Source: an uncultured beta proteobacterium
GTDB lineage: Bacteria; Pseudomonadota; Gammaproteobacteria; Burkholderiales; SG8-41
Assembly (NCBI GenBank): GCA_903885665.1
Contig: CAISJL010000040.1
Coordinates: forward strand, 1-34,788
Reading direction: 5' to 3'
DNA: 34,788 nucleotides
Part shown: positions 25,638 to 33,400 of the stretch, in pieces
Layout of the letters: each line of letters begins with the position of its first letter
Numbering within the stretch: the stretch's first letter is position 1
Notes under the pieces: generated by a model
Told to the model about the DNA's origin: nothing
Database searches by the model: none
What the model saw: only the letters and a program-made list of their open reading frames with translations
Made by a program: the position numbers and the translations under genes

Positions 25638-25683
25638 ATTATATCCAAACTACACGAAAGATTAAATTAGATCCTATCGTGTA
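25638..25683 (-). promoter_or_regulatory. Candidate promoter with inverted repeat before MmgE/PrpD copy 2
   Basis: On the minus strand a perfect TATAAT occurs about 100 bases before the MmgE/PrpD start, with a poor -35 (TTTAAT) 17 bases away. An inverted repeat TACACGA / TCGTGTA (19-base loop, 25651-25683) covers the -35 zone and could be an operator or weak hairpin. It suggests the enzyme gene can be expressed separately from Bug copy 7. Confidence 0.3.
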
Positions 25684-25698
25684 CCAAACTAAAATTGA

Positions 25699-26673
25699 TT
25701 ATTCCAGTTTGATATTGGCATCCTTGATGATTTTTGCATGTTTAATGATGTCTGCTTTAATTAAAGCGGTAGTTTGTATTGCGTTATTATAAAAAGGAAC
25801 AGACCCCTGAAGTTCCATTTTATCTTTGGTATCAGGGTGTGCTACTAGCTTACTAATTTCATCAGATATCTTGTCTATAATGATTCGAGGTACGCCGTTT
25901 GGCACACCGATCCCTTGCCACGATTTAAGTGAAACGCCGGGCACTCCTGCTTCAGCGAACGTCGGCACTTGTGGTAGAGCAATCATGCGCTGCTCACCGG
26001 ACACTGCGAGTGCTTTTATGCGATTGCTTTTGACATAGCCAACCACATTACTTGGCGGAGACATCATGAAGTGAACTTGTCCACCGATTAGATCAGTGAG
26101 CGCAGGTATTGAACCTTTATAGGGTATTTGTTGAGTTTTAATGCCGGCCACGCTATTAAATAGTTCTGGTGATAGGTGAGTAGAGCCACCTGAGCTTGAG
26201 GATGCATAGTTAATCTGACCAGGTTTAGATTTGGCTAAGGCAACTAAATCTTGAAGTGTATTCACTGGAAGAGATAATGGCACTACGAGTAGATTTTCAT
26301 AACTAGAAACAGTTGCAATGCCTGCGATATCTTTAGTTGCATCGTAAGGTGTTTTTGTAAGAGTATGGTTCCCAGATAGCGCGCTACCAATATACAGAAG
26401 GGTGTATCCATCTGGACGAGCTCTTACACCAGCTTGGGTGCCTATAATAGTGTTGCCACCTGGGCGATTGTCAATAATCACTTGTTGACCCCAAGCCTCA
26501 GTCAGCTGTTGTCCAACCATACGGGAGGTAATTGTAGTACTACCTCCAGCTGCATAGGGGACAATTAAGCGAATAGGTTTGTTTGGATAGTCTTTTTGTG
26601 CAAAAGATAAAGTAGCAAAATAGCATGATACGATAACTAATATAACATTCAATTTGTACGAGACTAATTTCAT
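25699..26673 (-). CDS. Bug/TctC-family periplasmic solute receptor (copy 7)
   Basis: A 324-residue receptor with AAAGGA before the ATG and a signal ending near residue 25 (TLSFAQ). The mature protein has IRLIVPYAAGGSTTITSR, IIDNRPGGNTIIGTQ, RPDGYTLL, QIPYKGSIPA and SWQGIGVPNG where most copies have WYGLLAP. It ends IKHAKIIKDANIKLE, nearly the same ending as copy 9, so these two form a subgroup. It heads a minus-strand unit with MmgE/PrpD copy 2. Confidence 0.93.
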   Translation of the reverse strand: MKLVSYKLNVILVIVSCYFATLSFAQKDYPNKPIRLIVPYAAGGSTTITSRMVGQQLTEAWGQQVIIDNRPGGNTIIGTQAGVRARPDGYTLLYIGSALSGNHTLTKTPYDATKDIAGIATVSSYENLLVVPLSLPVNTLQDLVALAKSKPGQINYASSSSGGSTHLSPELFNSVAGIKTQQIPYKGSIPALTDLIGGQVHFMMSPPSNVVGYVKSNRIKALAVSGEQRMIALPQVPTFAEAGVPGVSLKSWQGIGVPNGVPRIIIDKISDEISKLVAHPDTKDKMELQGSVPFYNNAIQTTALIKADIIKHAKIIKDANIKLE

Positions 26674-27039
26674 GTGTAGAGTCCTTTTGTATTTTAATGC
26701 TCAGGTTGCAACATCTGTAAAAATTATATTATTCCGATATGTAAATTAGTAAATAAATCTTCTGACCACGACCTCACTGAGGGCACACGGCAGTTGTCCA
26801 TCATATGGTTTCTTTAAGAATAATTTTTTATATTAATTAATAGTGAATAGCTAGCTAAGTCTATTCTGATCGATTGAAAAAATACATATGAGATTCATGT
26901 TAAATAGTATGATTCATTAAATAGCCGTTTGTATTTTGGTAAAACTTCCAAATTTTTGACCGTATTGTGGGCAATTTAAAAATGTATTATATTTTATATA
27001 AATTCAAATAATTATTATTCCATGCTAATTGGAGGAGAT
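26674..27039. other. Divergent intergenic region (Bug copy 7 / peptide receptor)
   Basis: 366 mostly AT-rich bases without a gene. A small GC-richer patch (about 26763-26800) interrupts it. No convincing promoter or operator pair was identified. It ends with a GGAGGAG ribosome site for the next gene. Confidence 0.55.
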
Positions 27040-28626
27040 ATGAGATTTATTAAATTACAGACATTAACTATCATTGTGCTAATGATGTTTTCAATGGCAT
27101 CTGAAACGCTTGCACAGAAGGTTGGTGGAGTATTACGTCGAGCCAATGACGAAAATCCACCTAGCGCATCAATTCATGAAGAAGGCTCTAATATTGTTAC
27201 CACACCTTTTATTCCAGTGTTTAATAATTTAGTGAATTTCGACATGTCGAAGAATGTCAGTCGTCCTGAATATATCGTGCCTGACTTAGCTCTAAGTTGG
27301 TCATGGAGCAAAGATAATAAAGTATTGACGTTTAAATTACGGCAAGGAGTCAAGTGGCACGATGGTAAACCATTCTCTGCTGCTGATGTGAAATGTACAT
27401 GGGACACCATTGCTGAACGTCGTGATGCAGGATGGCGCAAAAATCCTCGTAAAGCGTGGTATTCAAATTTACAAGAGATTGTGGTTGATAGCGAAGATCA
27501 AGTAAGTTTTCATCTGGGGCGACCTCAACCCTCATTTTTATCATTTTTTGCAACTGGATGGTCCCCGGTATATCCCTGCCATGTCGATGGTCGAACGATG
27601 AGACAGATGCCGATTGGCACTGGTCCATTTATGGTTAAGTCATTCGAAGCAGGGAAGATGATTCGATTGGTACGAAATCCAAATTACTTTAAACCTGGGC
27701 GGCCTTATTTAGATGGTATTGAAATGCCGATTATTTCCTCCCCGAGTACACGAAAATTAGCATTTGCTGCAGGTGATACAGATATTTATAACCCAAGCGC
27801 TACGTTACTTGCTGAAGTAAAGTCCAGTGTACCTGATGCGATTTGCGAAGTAGGCTTAAGCTATGCGTACACACAACTGATTATTAATCGAAACGTAGCA
27901 CCTTTTAACGATGTTCGAGTTCGTAGGGCTCTAGCCTTGGCGATAGACCGCGATGCGATTATTAAGGTGAAAGGTGCTGGCCTGGATCGTTTGGGTGGAG
28001 AGTTAATGCCGCCTCCAGAGGGGGCTTGGGGTTTAGACAAATCTGATTTGGCATCAGTTCCAGGCTTTAGTGGTAGTTTAGAACAGAGAAGAGAGGAAGC
28101 ACGTAAGTTGATGCGCGAGGCAGGTTATGGCCCCGATAAACCACTTCAACTTGTATTAAGCACACGGGATGTGGCTCGTTATCGGGATGTATCAGTAATG
28201 GTATTAGATCATTTTTCTAAAATTTATGTCAAAGGTGAAATGAAGGTCATAGATTCGGCAATTTGGACAAATATTATGGTTAAACGTGCTTATACGGTTG
28301 GGATACGTTCTCGGGGGCAGGCAACAGATGATCCTGATGTGTCCTTTTATGAAAGCTTCTCTTGTAACTCTAGAAACAATGTAGATGGCTATTGCAATAA
28401 AGAGATGGACGCATTAGTTGATAAGCAATCTGCAATGCTTGATCAAAAGGCGCGCAAAAAATTAGTCAAAGAAATAGATAAAAAATTACAAATGGATATT
28501 GTGCGACCAACGATTACTTTCGCCGCTTTACCATATTGTCGACAGCCTTATGTGAAAGGGTATGTGCCTAGTATGAATAATCAATATAGTAACTTGCGCA
28601 TGGAAGATGTGTGGCTTGACAAATAA
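27040..28626 (+). CDS. ABC transporter substrate-binding protein, family 5 (peptide/opine type)
   Basis: A 528-residue exported receptor of the DppA/OppA class. The ATG at 27040 follows GGAGGAG closely; an ATG 18 bases earlier lacks a ribosome site. The signal peptide ends near residue 25 (SETLAQ). Family signatures are PDLALSWSWSKDNKVLTFKL, RQGVKWHDGKPFSAADV, GTGPFMVKSF and VRRALALAIDRDAI. Ligands of the family include peptides, opines, nickel and glycosides; none can be chosen here. It has no permease or ATPase genes beside it. It is followed after 50 bases by Bug copy 8 on the same strand, so two receptor types are probably co-expressed. Confidence 0.93.
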   Translation: MRFIKLQTLTIIVLMMFSMASETLAQKVGGVLRRANDENPPSASIHEEGSNIVTTPFIPVFNNLVNFDMSKNVSRPEYIVPDLALSWSWSKDNKVLTFKLRQGVKWHDGKPFSAADVKCTWDTIAERRDAGWRKNPRKAWYSNLQEIVVDSEDQVSFHLGRPQPSFLSFFATGWSPVYPCHVDGRTMRQMPIGTGPFMVKSFEAGKMIRLVRNPNYFKPGRPYLDGIEMPIISSPSTRKLAFAAGDTDIYNPSATLLAEVKSSVPDAICEVGLSYAYTQLIINRNVAPFNDVRVRRALALAIDRDAIIKVKGAGLDRLGGELMPPPEGAWGLDKSDLASVPGFSGSLEQRREEARKLMREAGYGPDKPLQLVLSTRDVARYRDVSVMVLDHFSKIYVKGEMKVIDSAIWTNIMVKRAYTVGIRSRGQATDDPDVSFYESFSCNSRNNVDGYCNKEMDALVDKQSAMLDQKARKKLVKEIDKKLQMDIVRPTITFAALPYCRQPYVKGYVPSMNNQYSNLRMEDVWLDK

Positions 28627-28676
28627 ATTGTCTTTCAAATTACTAATTAGCATTTTTTGCGGAAAGTGATTTAAAT

Positions 28677-29642
28677 ATGTTTCGTTATCTAATTTGTATC
28701 AGTATTTTTTTGTTTCCGTATTTTAGCTTCTCGGCAAATGATCTTGCAGCCACCTATCCCAAAAGACCGATTCGTATTATTGTACCGGTTGCGCCAGGTG
28801 GAGGTTTAGATATGATTTCTCGATCTGCTGGTCAGATGATGAGTGATCGCTGGGGGCAGTCGGTTGTGGTTGATAATCGTTCTGGTGGTGGTACGGTGGT
28901 TGCAACGGAGATTGTCGCGAGAGCCGTGCCTGATGGCTATACACTATTGGCTGCGACTGACACATTAAATATATTGGGTGCAATGAAGCGTGTTCCATTC
29001 GATGTGCGTAAAGCATTTGCGCCAGTGGTAGTGATGACGATGCAGCCATATCTGTTACTAATAAGTGCTGGATTGCCTGTGAATTCTGTTAAAGAGCTGA
29101 TTTCGTATTCAATGACGCAAGCAATACGCTTTGGTAGTTCTGGTGTTGGTACAACAGGTCATATTGGAATGGAGAATTTGGCTAGTTTGACTGGTGCTAA
29201 ATTTGTACATGTTCCTTATAAAGGCGGTGCACCTTCTTTAGCTGGAATTTTAGGCGGCGAGATTCACATGTTACCGGGTGTTATGCTCTCGGCCGCACCG
29301 TTAATAAAATCTGGAAAATTGCGCGCACTAGCAACGATGGGGCTGAAGCGTATTCCAGCGATGTCAGATCTGCCGACGGTATCTGAGTTAGGATGGCCAG
29401 GCTTTAAAATTGTAAATAGCTATAATTTATTTGCTCCAGCAGGCGTATCCAAGCCGATATTGTTTGCAATCAATAGTGTAGTTAGTGATGGAATGAATCT
29501 GCCTAAAATGGCACAACGACTAGCAGCAGAGGGTATCCAAGTTGATGAGCGCATGAATCCAGATGAGTTTAAAGCGTATATCCTTAAAGAGTATGTGGAT
29601 GTTGAGCGTCAGGTTAAAAATTTAGATATTAAATTATATTAA
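28677..29642 (+). CDS. Bug/TctC-family periplasmic solute receptor (copy 8)
   Basis: A 321-residue receptor, one of the more divergent copies. The signal runs to about residue 20 (YFSFSAN). The mature protein has IRIIVPVAPGGGLDMISR, VVDNRSGGGTVVATE (Ser for Pro in DNRPG), VPDGYTLL, HVPYKGGAPS and YNLFAPAGVSKP where most have WYG. The C-terminal third (GMNLPKMAQRLAAEGIQ) also departs from the other copies. It lies 50 bases after the family 5 receptor, probably in one transcript, and is followed by a terminator. Confidence 0.92.
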   Translation: MFRYLICISIFLFPYFSFSANDLAATYPKRPIRIIVPVAPGGGLDMISRSAGQMMSDRWGQSVVVDNRSGGGTVVATEIVARAVPDGYTLLAATDTLNILGAMKRVPFDVRKAFAPVVVMTMQPYLLLISAGLPVNSVKELISYSMTQAIRFGSSGVGTTGHIGMENLASLTGAKFVHVPYKGGAPSLAGILGGEIHMLPGVMLSAAPLIKSGKLRALATMGLKRIPAMSDLPTVSELGWPGFKIVNSYNLFAPAGVSKPILFAINSVVSDGMNLPKMAQRLAAEGIQVDERMNPDEFKAYILKEYVDVERQVKNLDIKLY

Positions 29643-29700
29643 ATTTTTAATTTATAATTTCAAAATTACAGTTTTTTGAATAATATGTTCACACTGCTAG

Positions 29701-29753
29701 AATCCCTTAGCAATTTTTGTATCCAGTCTTGCTAAGGGATTTTCGTTTATTTA
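29701..29753 (+). terminator. Intrinsic terminator after Bug copy 8
   Basis: AATCCCTTAGCAA pairs perfectly with TTGCTAAGGGATT (29729-29741) over a 15-base loop, followed by TTCGTTTATTT. It lies between convergent Bug copy 8 and MmgE/PrpD copy 3 and may work on both strands. Confidence 0.8.
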
Positions 29754-29780
29754 TATAACTTGATTTTTATAGGCATGTAT

Positions 29781-31133
29781 CTATTGTGATAGTGTTACTG
29801 AGTCTAGTAGTTCATGCACGTTTTGTAATTGATCAAGTTGCTTTACTAACTCGATTGTACGTTCTGCTCGAGCTTTGCCAATGATTGATTCTGCATTGGC
29901 TCTAAATTTATCTAACACGGCGTCTCCTGTAAGATTAAGAGCTGGCCCTAGAACTTGATCGTAAACTTGACCGTCGTGCATAGTGATGCGTAGCCTAGCC
30001 TCTGGATTGCCATCTGCAATATGCGGTCGCCTTAATATGACATCATCATTGCGTACAATTTTGACCTTAGCCATAAATGCCTGCAAGTCGCCTTTAGAAG
30101 CGCGTTGATCGGTAAAGGTGTTGTAATCAACTTTTCCATCAATGATTGCTGCGGAGATATTGTAGCCGAGACTAAATTTCCCCTCTAGCCCTTGTTTAAC
30201 ACTGGTTCGAAGTAGTGCTCCTGTGCATGGAATATTTGGGCCTATATGCTCGACTAACGCGACTTGATCAGCTTGTATGTTTTTATCCTTACAGAGCTTA
30301 AAAAGCCCGGTAAGTGTCTGATGATTGCCACCACAGCATGGCCAAGGTTTGATCCGAGTGCCATCTTCTTCAAGAAAATATACTTTACCAAGAAATTTGG
30401 TGATTGCAGGAATATTGCATTTTGAACCCCCAAAGTTGTCAGCATAGCCCTGGCGACCCTCGATAATATCGGGATCGGCTGTAAAGCCTTTAGCGGCCAA
30501 TTTGGCTGCAATGATGCCATTACGTGCGACTTGTCCTGGATGAAAAGGTTTTGTCATGGTTCCAAAATTTCGTCGTAAACCACCAGCTTCAGAACCGGCG
30601 ATTCCTAATGCCATGCGTGTGCTTTGTTCATCTAAACGCATGAGTTTACTGGCTGCAGTTGCTGCTGCCATCGTGCCGTAGATAGCTGTTGGATGCCAAT
30701 CTCTTTCGGTGTGAAGGTTGGTGCTCAATCGAGTACCAACCTCGTAGCCCACAACCCATGCGGTCAGGACTTCTCGACCAGATAGATTGAATTCCTCAGC
30801 AAGTGCTAATACAGTGGGTGTGAGTACCGTCGCGGGATGGCCGCCAACTCCACCCAAATCGTCAAAATCTTCAGCATGGCCGCTAGCGCCGTTAGCAAAA
30901 GCTGCATGAGTGCTGGCTGTGCGAATGTTGGTGCCGATTACTCTTGCTTGGGGATTTCCACCTTGTTCGCGCGTAAATTCAATAATGATTCGACCTAGTT
31001 GGGTAGATGAACCGTAAACTGCGGTTCCCAGGTAATCAAGAATAGATTTTTTTGCTTGCGCTATCGCTCCGCTTGGTAATTGCTCATAGCTTGTGTCTAC
31101 AACCCAACGAGCCAATGTTTCAGTAGTGCCCAT
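29781..31133 (-). CDS. MmgE/PrpD family dehydratase/decarboxylase (copy 3)
   Basis: A 450-residue family member with a strong AGGAGGAG ribosome site before the ATG. Motifs are GHAEDFDDLGGVGGHPATV, DWHPTAIYG, NFGTMTKPFHPGQVARNG and KPWPCCGGNHQTL. The Glu in HAEDFDD and Trp in PWPCC distinguish it from copies 1 and 2, whose equivalents are HALDFDD/HLLDYDD and QYPCC/RYPCC. It is downstream of the enoyl-CoA hydratase on the same strand (167-base gap with a hairpin) and converges on Bug copy 8. Substrate unassigned. Confidence 0.92.
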   Translation of the reverse strand: MGTTETLARWVVDTSYEQLPSGAIAQAKKSILDYLGTAVYGSSTQLGRIIIEFTREQGGNPQARVIGTNIRTASTHAAFANGASGHAEDFDDLGGVGGHPATVLTPTVLALAEEFNLSGREVLTAWVVGYEVGTRLSTNLHTERDWHPTAIYGTMAAATAASKLMRLDEQSTRMALGIAGSEAGGLRRNFGTMTKPFHPGQVARNGIIAAKLAAKGFTADPDIIEGRQGYADNFGGSKCNIPAITKFLGKVYFLEEDGTRIKPWPCCGGNHQTLTGLFKLCKDKNIQADQVALVEHIGPNIPCTGALLRTSVKQGLEGKFSLGYNISAAIIDGKVDYNTFTDQRASKGDLQAFMAKVKIVRNDDVILRRPHIADGNPEARLRITMHDGQVYDQVLGPALNLTGDAVLDKFRANAESIIGKARAERTIELVKQLDQLQNVHELLDSVTLSQ

Positions 31134-31236
31134 GGTGCTCCTCCTTGAAATGAATGATTATTTTTAGGCTTTTCCTATAGAGATCTGCGTCTCTTATGAT
31201 CATTACATTGACTATTATGTGACTGGGTCAATCATT

Positions 31237-31284
31237 AACTACAAAGATGCTTATTAGATTTGAATATAGAGCATCTTTGTAGTT
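31237..31284. terminator. Hairpin between enoyl-CoA hydratase and MmgE/PrpD copy 3
   Basis: AACTACAAAGATGC pairs perfectly with GCATCTTTGTAGTT over a 20-base loop, 17 bases after the hydratase stop. No T-run follows in the direction of transcription, so it may be a weak terminator or an RNA-stabilising or processing element reducing expression of the following MmgE/PrpD gene. Confidence 0.55.
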
Positions 31285-31300
31285 TAAAAGTGAATTATTT

Positions 31301-32077
31301 TTATGACTTGCGTTCCTTACGAACAAAACCACCTAGTCGCTCTCTCCACTCGTCAGAGTGCATACAACCGACCCAGGCTTCAACATCAAATCGTAATCCT
31401 GAAGTTAATCCTGTTTCCATGGACTGATTCATAGCGCGTTTGGCTTGTATGACACCAATAGAGGGGAAGGCGGCAATTTTTCTCGCCATTGTCATGGCCT
31501 CGTCCATCACTGTGTCGATTGGGACTATTTTATTAATCAAGCCCATTTCCTTTGCTTCCTTCGCATCCCAACGCCGACCGGTTAAGATCAGTTCTTTAGC
31601 GAGTTGATAACCTACTAAGCGAGGTAGTCTTTGACATGCACCACCGCCTGGGAAAAACCCATGTGAAACTTCCGGGAGGGAGAAGATCGCATTATCTGAG
31701 GCAATTGCGATATCGCACTGTAAGACCATTTCATAGCCGCCAGCCATACAGTATCCTTTAATGGCAGCAATGATTGGCTTGCTAACGTTAGAAATAATAC
31801 TGGTTGACTTTGATGTGAGATATTGACGATCAAATACCATCTCTTCTGTAGTACGTGATGCCCGCTCTTTTAAGTCAGCCCCAGTGCAGAATGCCTTATC
31901 GCCAGAACCAGTGATGACGATCACTTTTACATCCTTACGTAAATCTAGCGCTGGAAATAGTTCCAGTAACTCAAGCCGCAAAGCGCGATTGATGGAGTTT
32001 AAAGCCTCCGGGCGGTTCAGTGTGACAACTGCTATTCCATCTTCAACGCTGAGTAAATGTAGTGGGGGAGTGGACAT
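31301..32077 (-). CDS. Enoyl-CoA hydratase/isomerase (crotonase family)
   Basis: A 258-residue crotonase, normal length. The N-terminal VVTLNRPEALNSIN, the oxyanion-hole segments KAFCTGADLKER (about 61-72) and IKGYCMAGGYEM (about 107-117), and both catalytic glutamates (E136 in LPEVSHGFFPGGG and E162 in LAKEL) are present, so hydration of a 2-enoyl-CoA is likely. AAGGA lies eight bases before the ATG. It diverges from Bug copy 9 and precedes MmgE/PrpD copy 3 on the same strand. With the HMG-CoA-lyase-like gene some 7 kb away it could supply a hydroxyacyl-CoA, but no CoA-activating enzyme is in the window. Confidence 0.93.
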   Translation of the reverse strand: MSTPPLHLLSVEDGIAVVTLNRPEALNSINRALRLELLELFPALDLRKDVKVIVITGSGDKAFCTGADLKERASRTTEEMVFDRQYLTSKSTSIISNVSKPIIAAIKGYCMAGGYEMVLQCDIAIASDNAIFSLPEVSHGFFPGGGACQRLPRLVGYQLAKELILTGRRWDAKEAKEMGLINKIVPIDTVMDEAMTMARKIAAFPSIGVIQAKRAMNQSMETGLTSGLRFDVEAWVGCMHSDEWRERLGGFVRKERKS

Positions 32078-32349
32078 GAAAGAAATCCTTGGTAATGGTT
32101 AGTAATGTATTCAAATTGAATATTGGCTGTTTATAGATTATTCGTCATACTGCCCTTATGAACTACCTTTGTAGATAGAGTTTTAATGCACCTATACTAT
32201 AACAAACTTAAGAACAGTGTAATCTAAACTGGTAGTCTATTTAAATCATAATATGGAATTTTTTATGGATTGTATTTAATATGGATATAATCTAAGTCAT
32301 ACTCAAAGGATTCAATTTTTTAAAAAAATATCGACTCAGTGGAGTAGTG

Positions 32350-33324
32350 ATGCCAAAAAATTACTGCACATTATTATGTGTTTTTTTATTGATATCGACA
32401 CTAGTTGTTGACGGTAGTTTTGCTCAGCAAGCTTATCCAATAAAGCCAGTTCGTTTTGTTGTACCCTATCCCCCTGGGGGGAGCACCGATCCAATGGCTA
32501 GGCTCGCTGCGGTTAAATTATCGGAGATTTGGGGTTATCAGGTAGTTGTTGATAATAGGCCTGGCGGTAGCACTATCATCGGAACTGAAGCGGTAGCTAA
32601 GGCCGCGGCTGATGGCTATACCATGCTACTTGCATCATCGGCGTTATTGACGACGCCGAGTCTCTTCCCACGCCTATCTTATAATGTTCTAACAGATTTT
32701 ACTGGTGTGGCTACTATTGGTAAGTCGCGACATGTTTTGGTGTTACCGATGGTTTCGCCAGCTAACTCTTTGGCAGATTTAATTGCCTTGGCTAGGTCTA
32801 AACCTGGACAGTTAAATTTCGCAACATCTGGTGTAGGCGCAAATACCCACATGAACTCTGAACTTTTGATGAGTATCGTAGGCATAAAAATGAACCATAT
32901 TCCTTATAAAGGCTCAGGTATTCTGATTACAGATCTTGTTAGTGGTCGAGTTGATTTGTCTTTTCAAGTGCCAATTACTGTTTTGTCACATATTCAAGCT
33001 GGTAAGTTAAAACCGATTGCAATTACGGGTGAAACGCGAGCGCCTGCATTACCAGAAGTGCCAACATTTGCAGAGTCTGGTGTCCAAGGGTTTAGTACAG
33101 GTGGGTGGTTTGGTATTGTTATGAGAACTGGGACACCGAGTTTAATAATTAATAAAATATCCAGTGATATGGCAGTTGTATTAGCAAATCAAGAATCCAA
33201 GGATTACCTTATTAAGCAAGGCTCTGAGGCTTTTACCTTAAGTTCTACCCAGGTGAATGCCTTGATTCGAGCTGATATCGCTAAATTTGCAAAAATTATT
33301 AAAGATTCCAATATTAAATTATAA
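32350..33324 (+). CDS. Bug/TctC-family periplasmic solute receptor (copy 9)
   Basis: A 324-residue receptor. The ATG at 32350 with GGAG five bases upstream is preferred to the GTG one codon earlier. The signal ends near residue 26 (GSFAQQ). The mature part has VRFVVPYPPGGSTDPMAR, VVDNRPGGSTIIGTE, AADGYTML, HIPYKGSGIL and GGWFGIVMRTG in place of WYGLLAP. Its ending IAKFAKIIKDSNIKL closely resembles that of copy 7. It converges on the partial FAD oxidoreductase with a 76-base gap and diverges from the crotonase gene. Confidence 0.93.
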   Translation: MPKNYCTLLCVFLLISTLVVDGSFAQQAYPIKPVRFVVPYPPGGSTDPMARLAAVKLSEIWGYQVVVDNRPGGSTIIGTEAVAKAAADGYTMLLASSALLTTPSLFPRLSYNVLTDFTGVATIGKSRHVLVLPMVSPANSLADLIALARSKPGQLNFATSGVGANTHMNSELLMSIVGIKMNHIPYKGSGILITDLVSGRVDLSFQVPITVLSHIQAGKLKPIAITGETRAPALPEVPTFAESGVQGFSTGGWFGIVMRTGTPSLIINKISSDMAVVLANQESKDYLIKQGSEAFTLSSTQVNALIRADIAKFAKIIKDSNIKL

Positions 33325-33400
33325 AATTAGGGTTTTATTTTGGGTAGATATAATGTATTGACTCCAATTAGTATTACAACTTAACGCCAATTATATTAAT

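Noticed and set aside
354-33324. Bug copies as a recent tandem amplification or mobile element
   Set aside because: The copies differ widely in sequence, strand and neighbours, and no transposase, integrase, flanking repeat or tRNA was seen.
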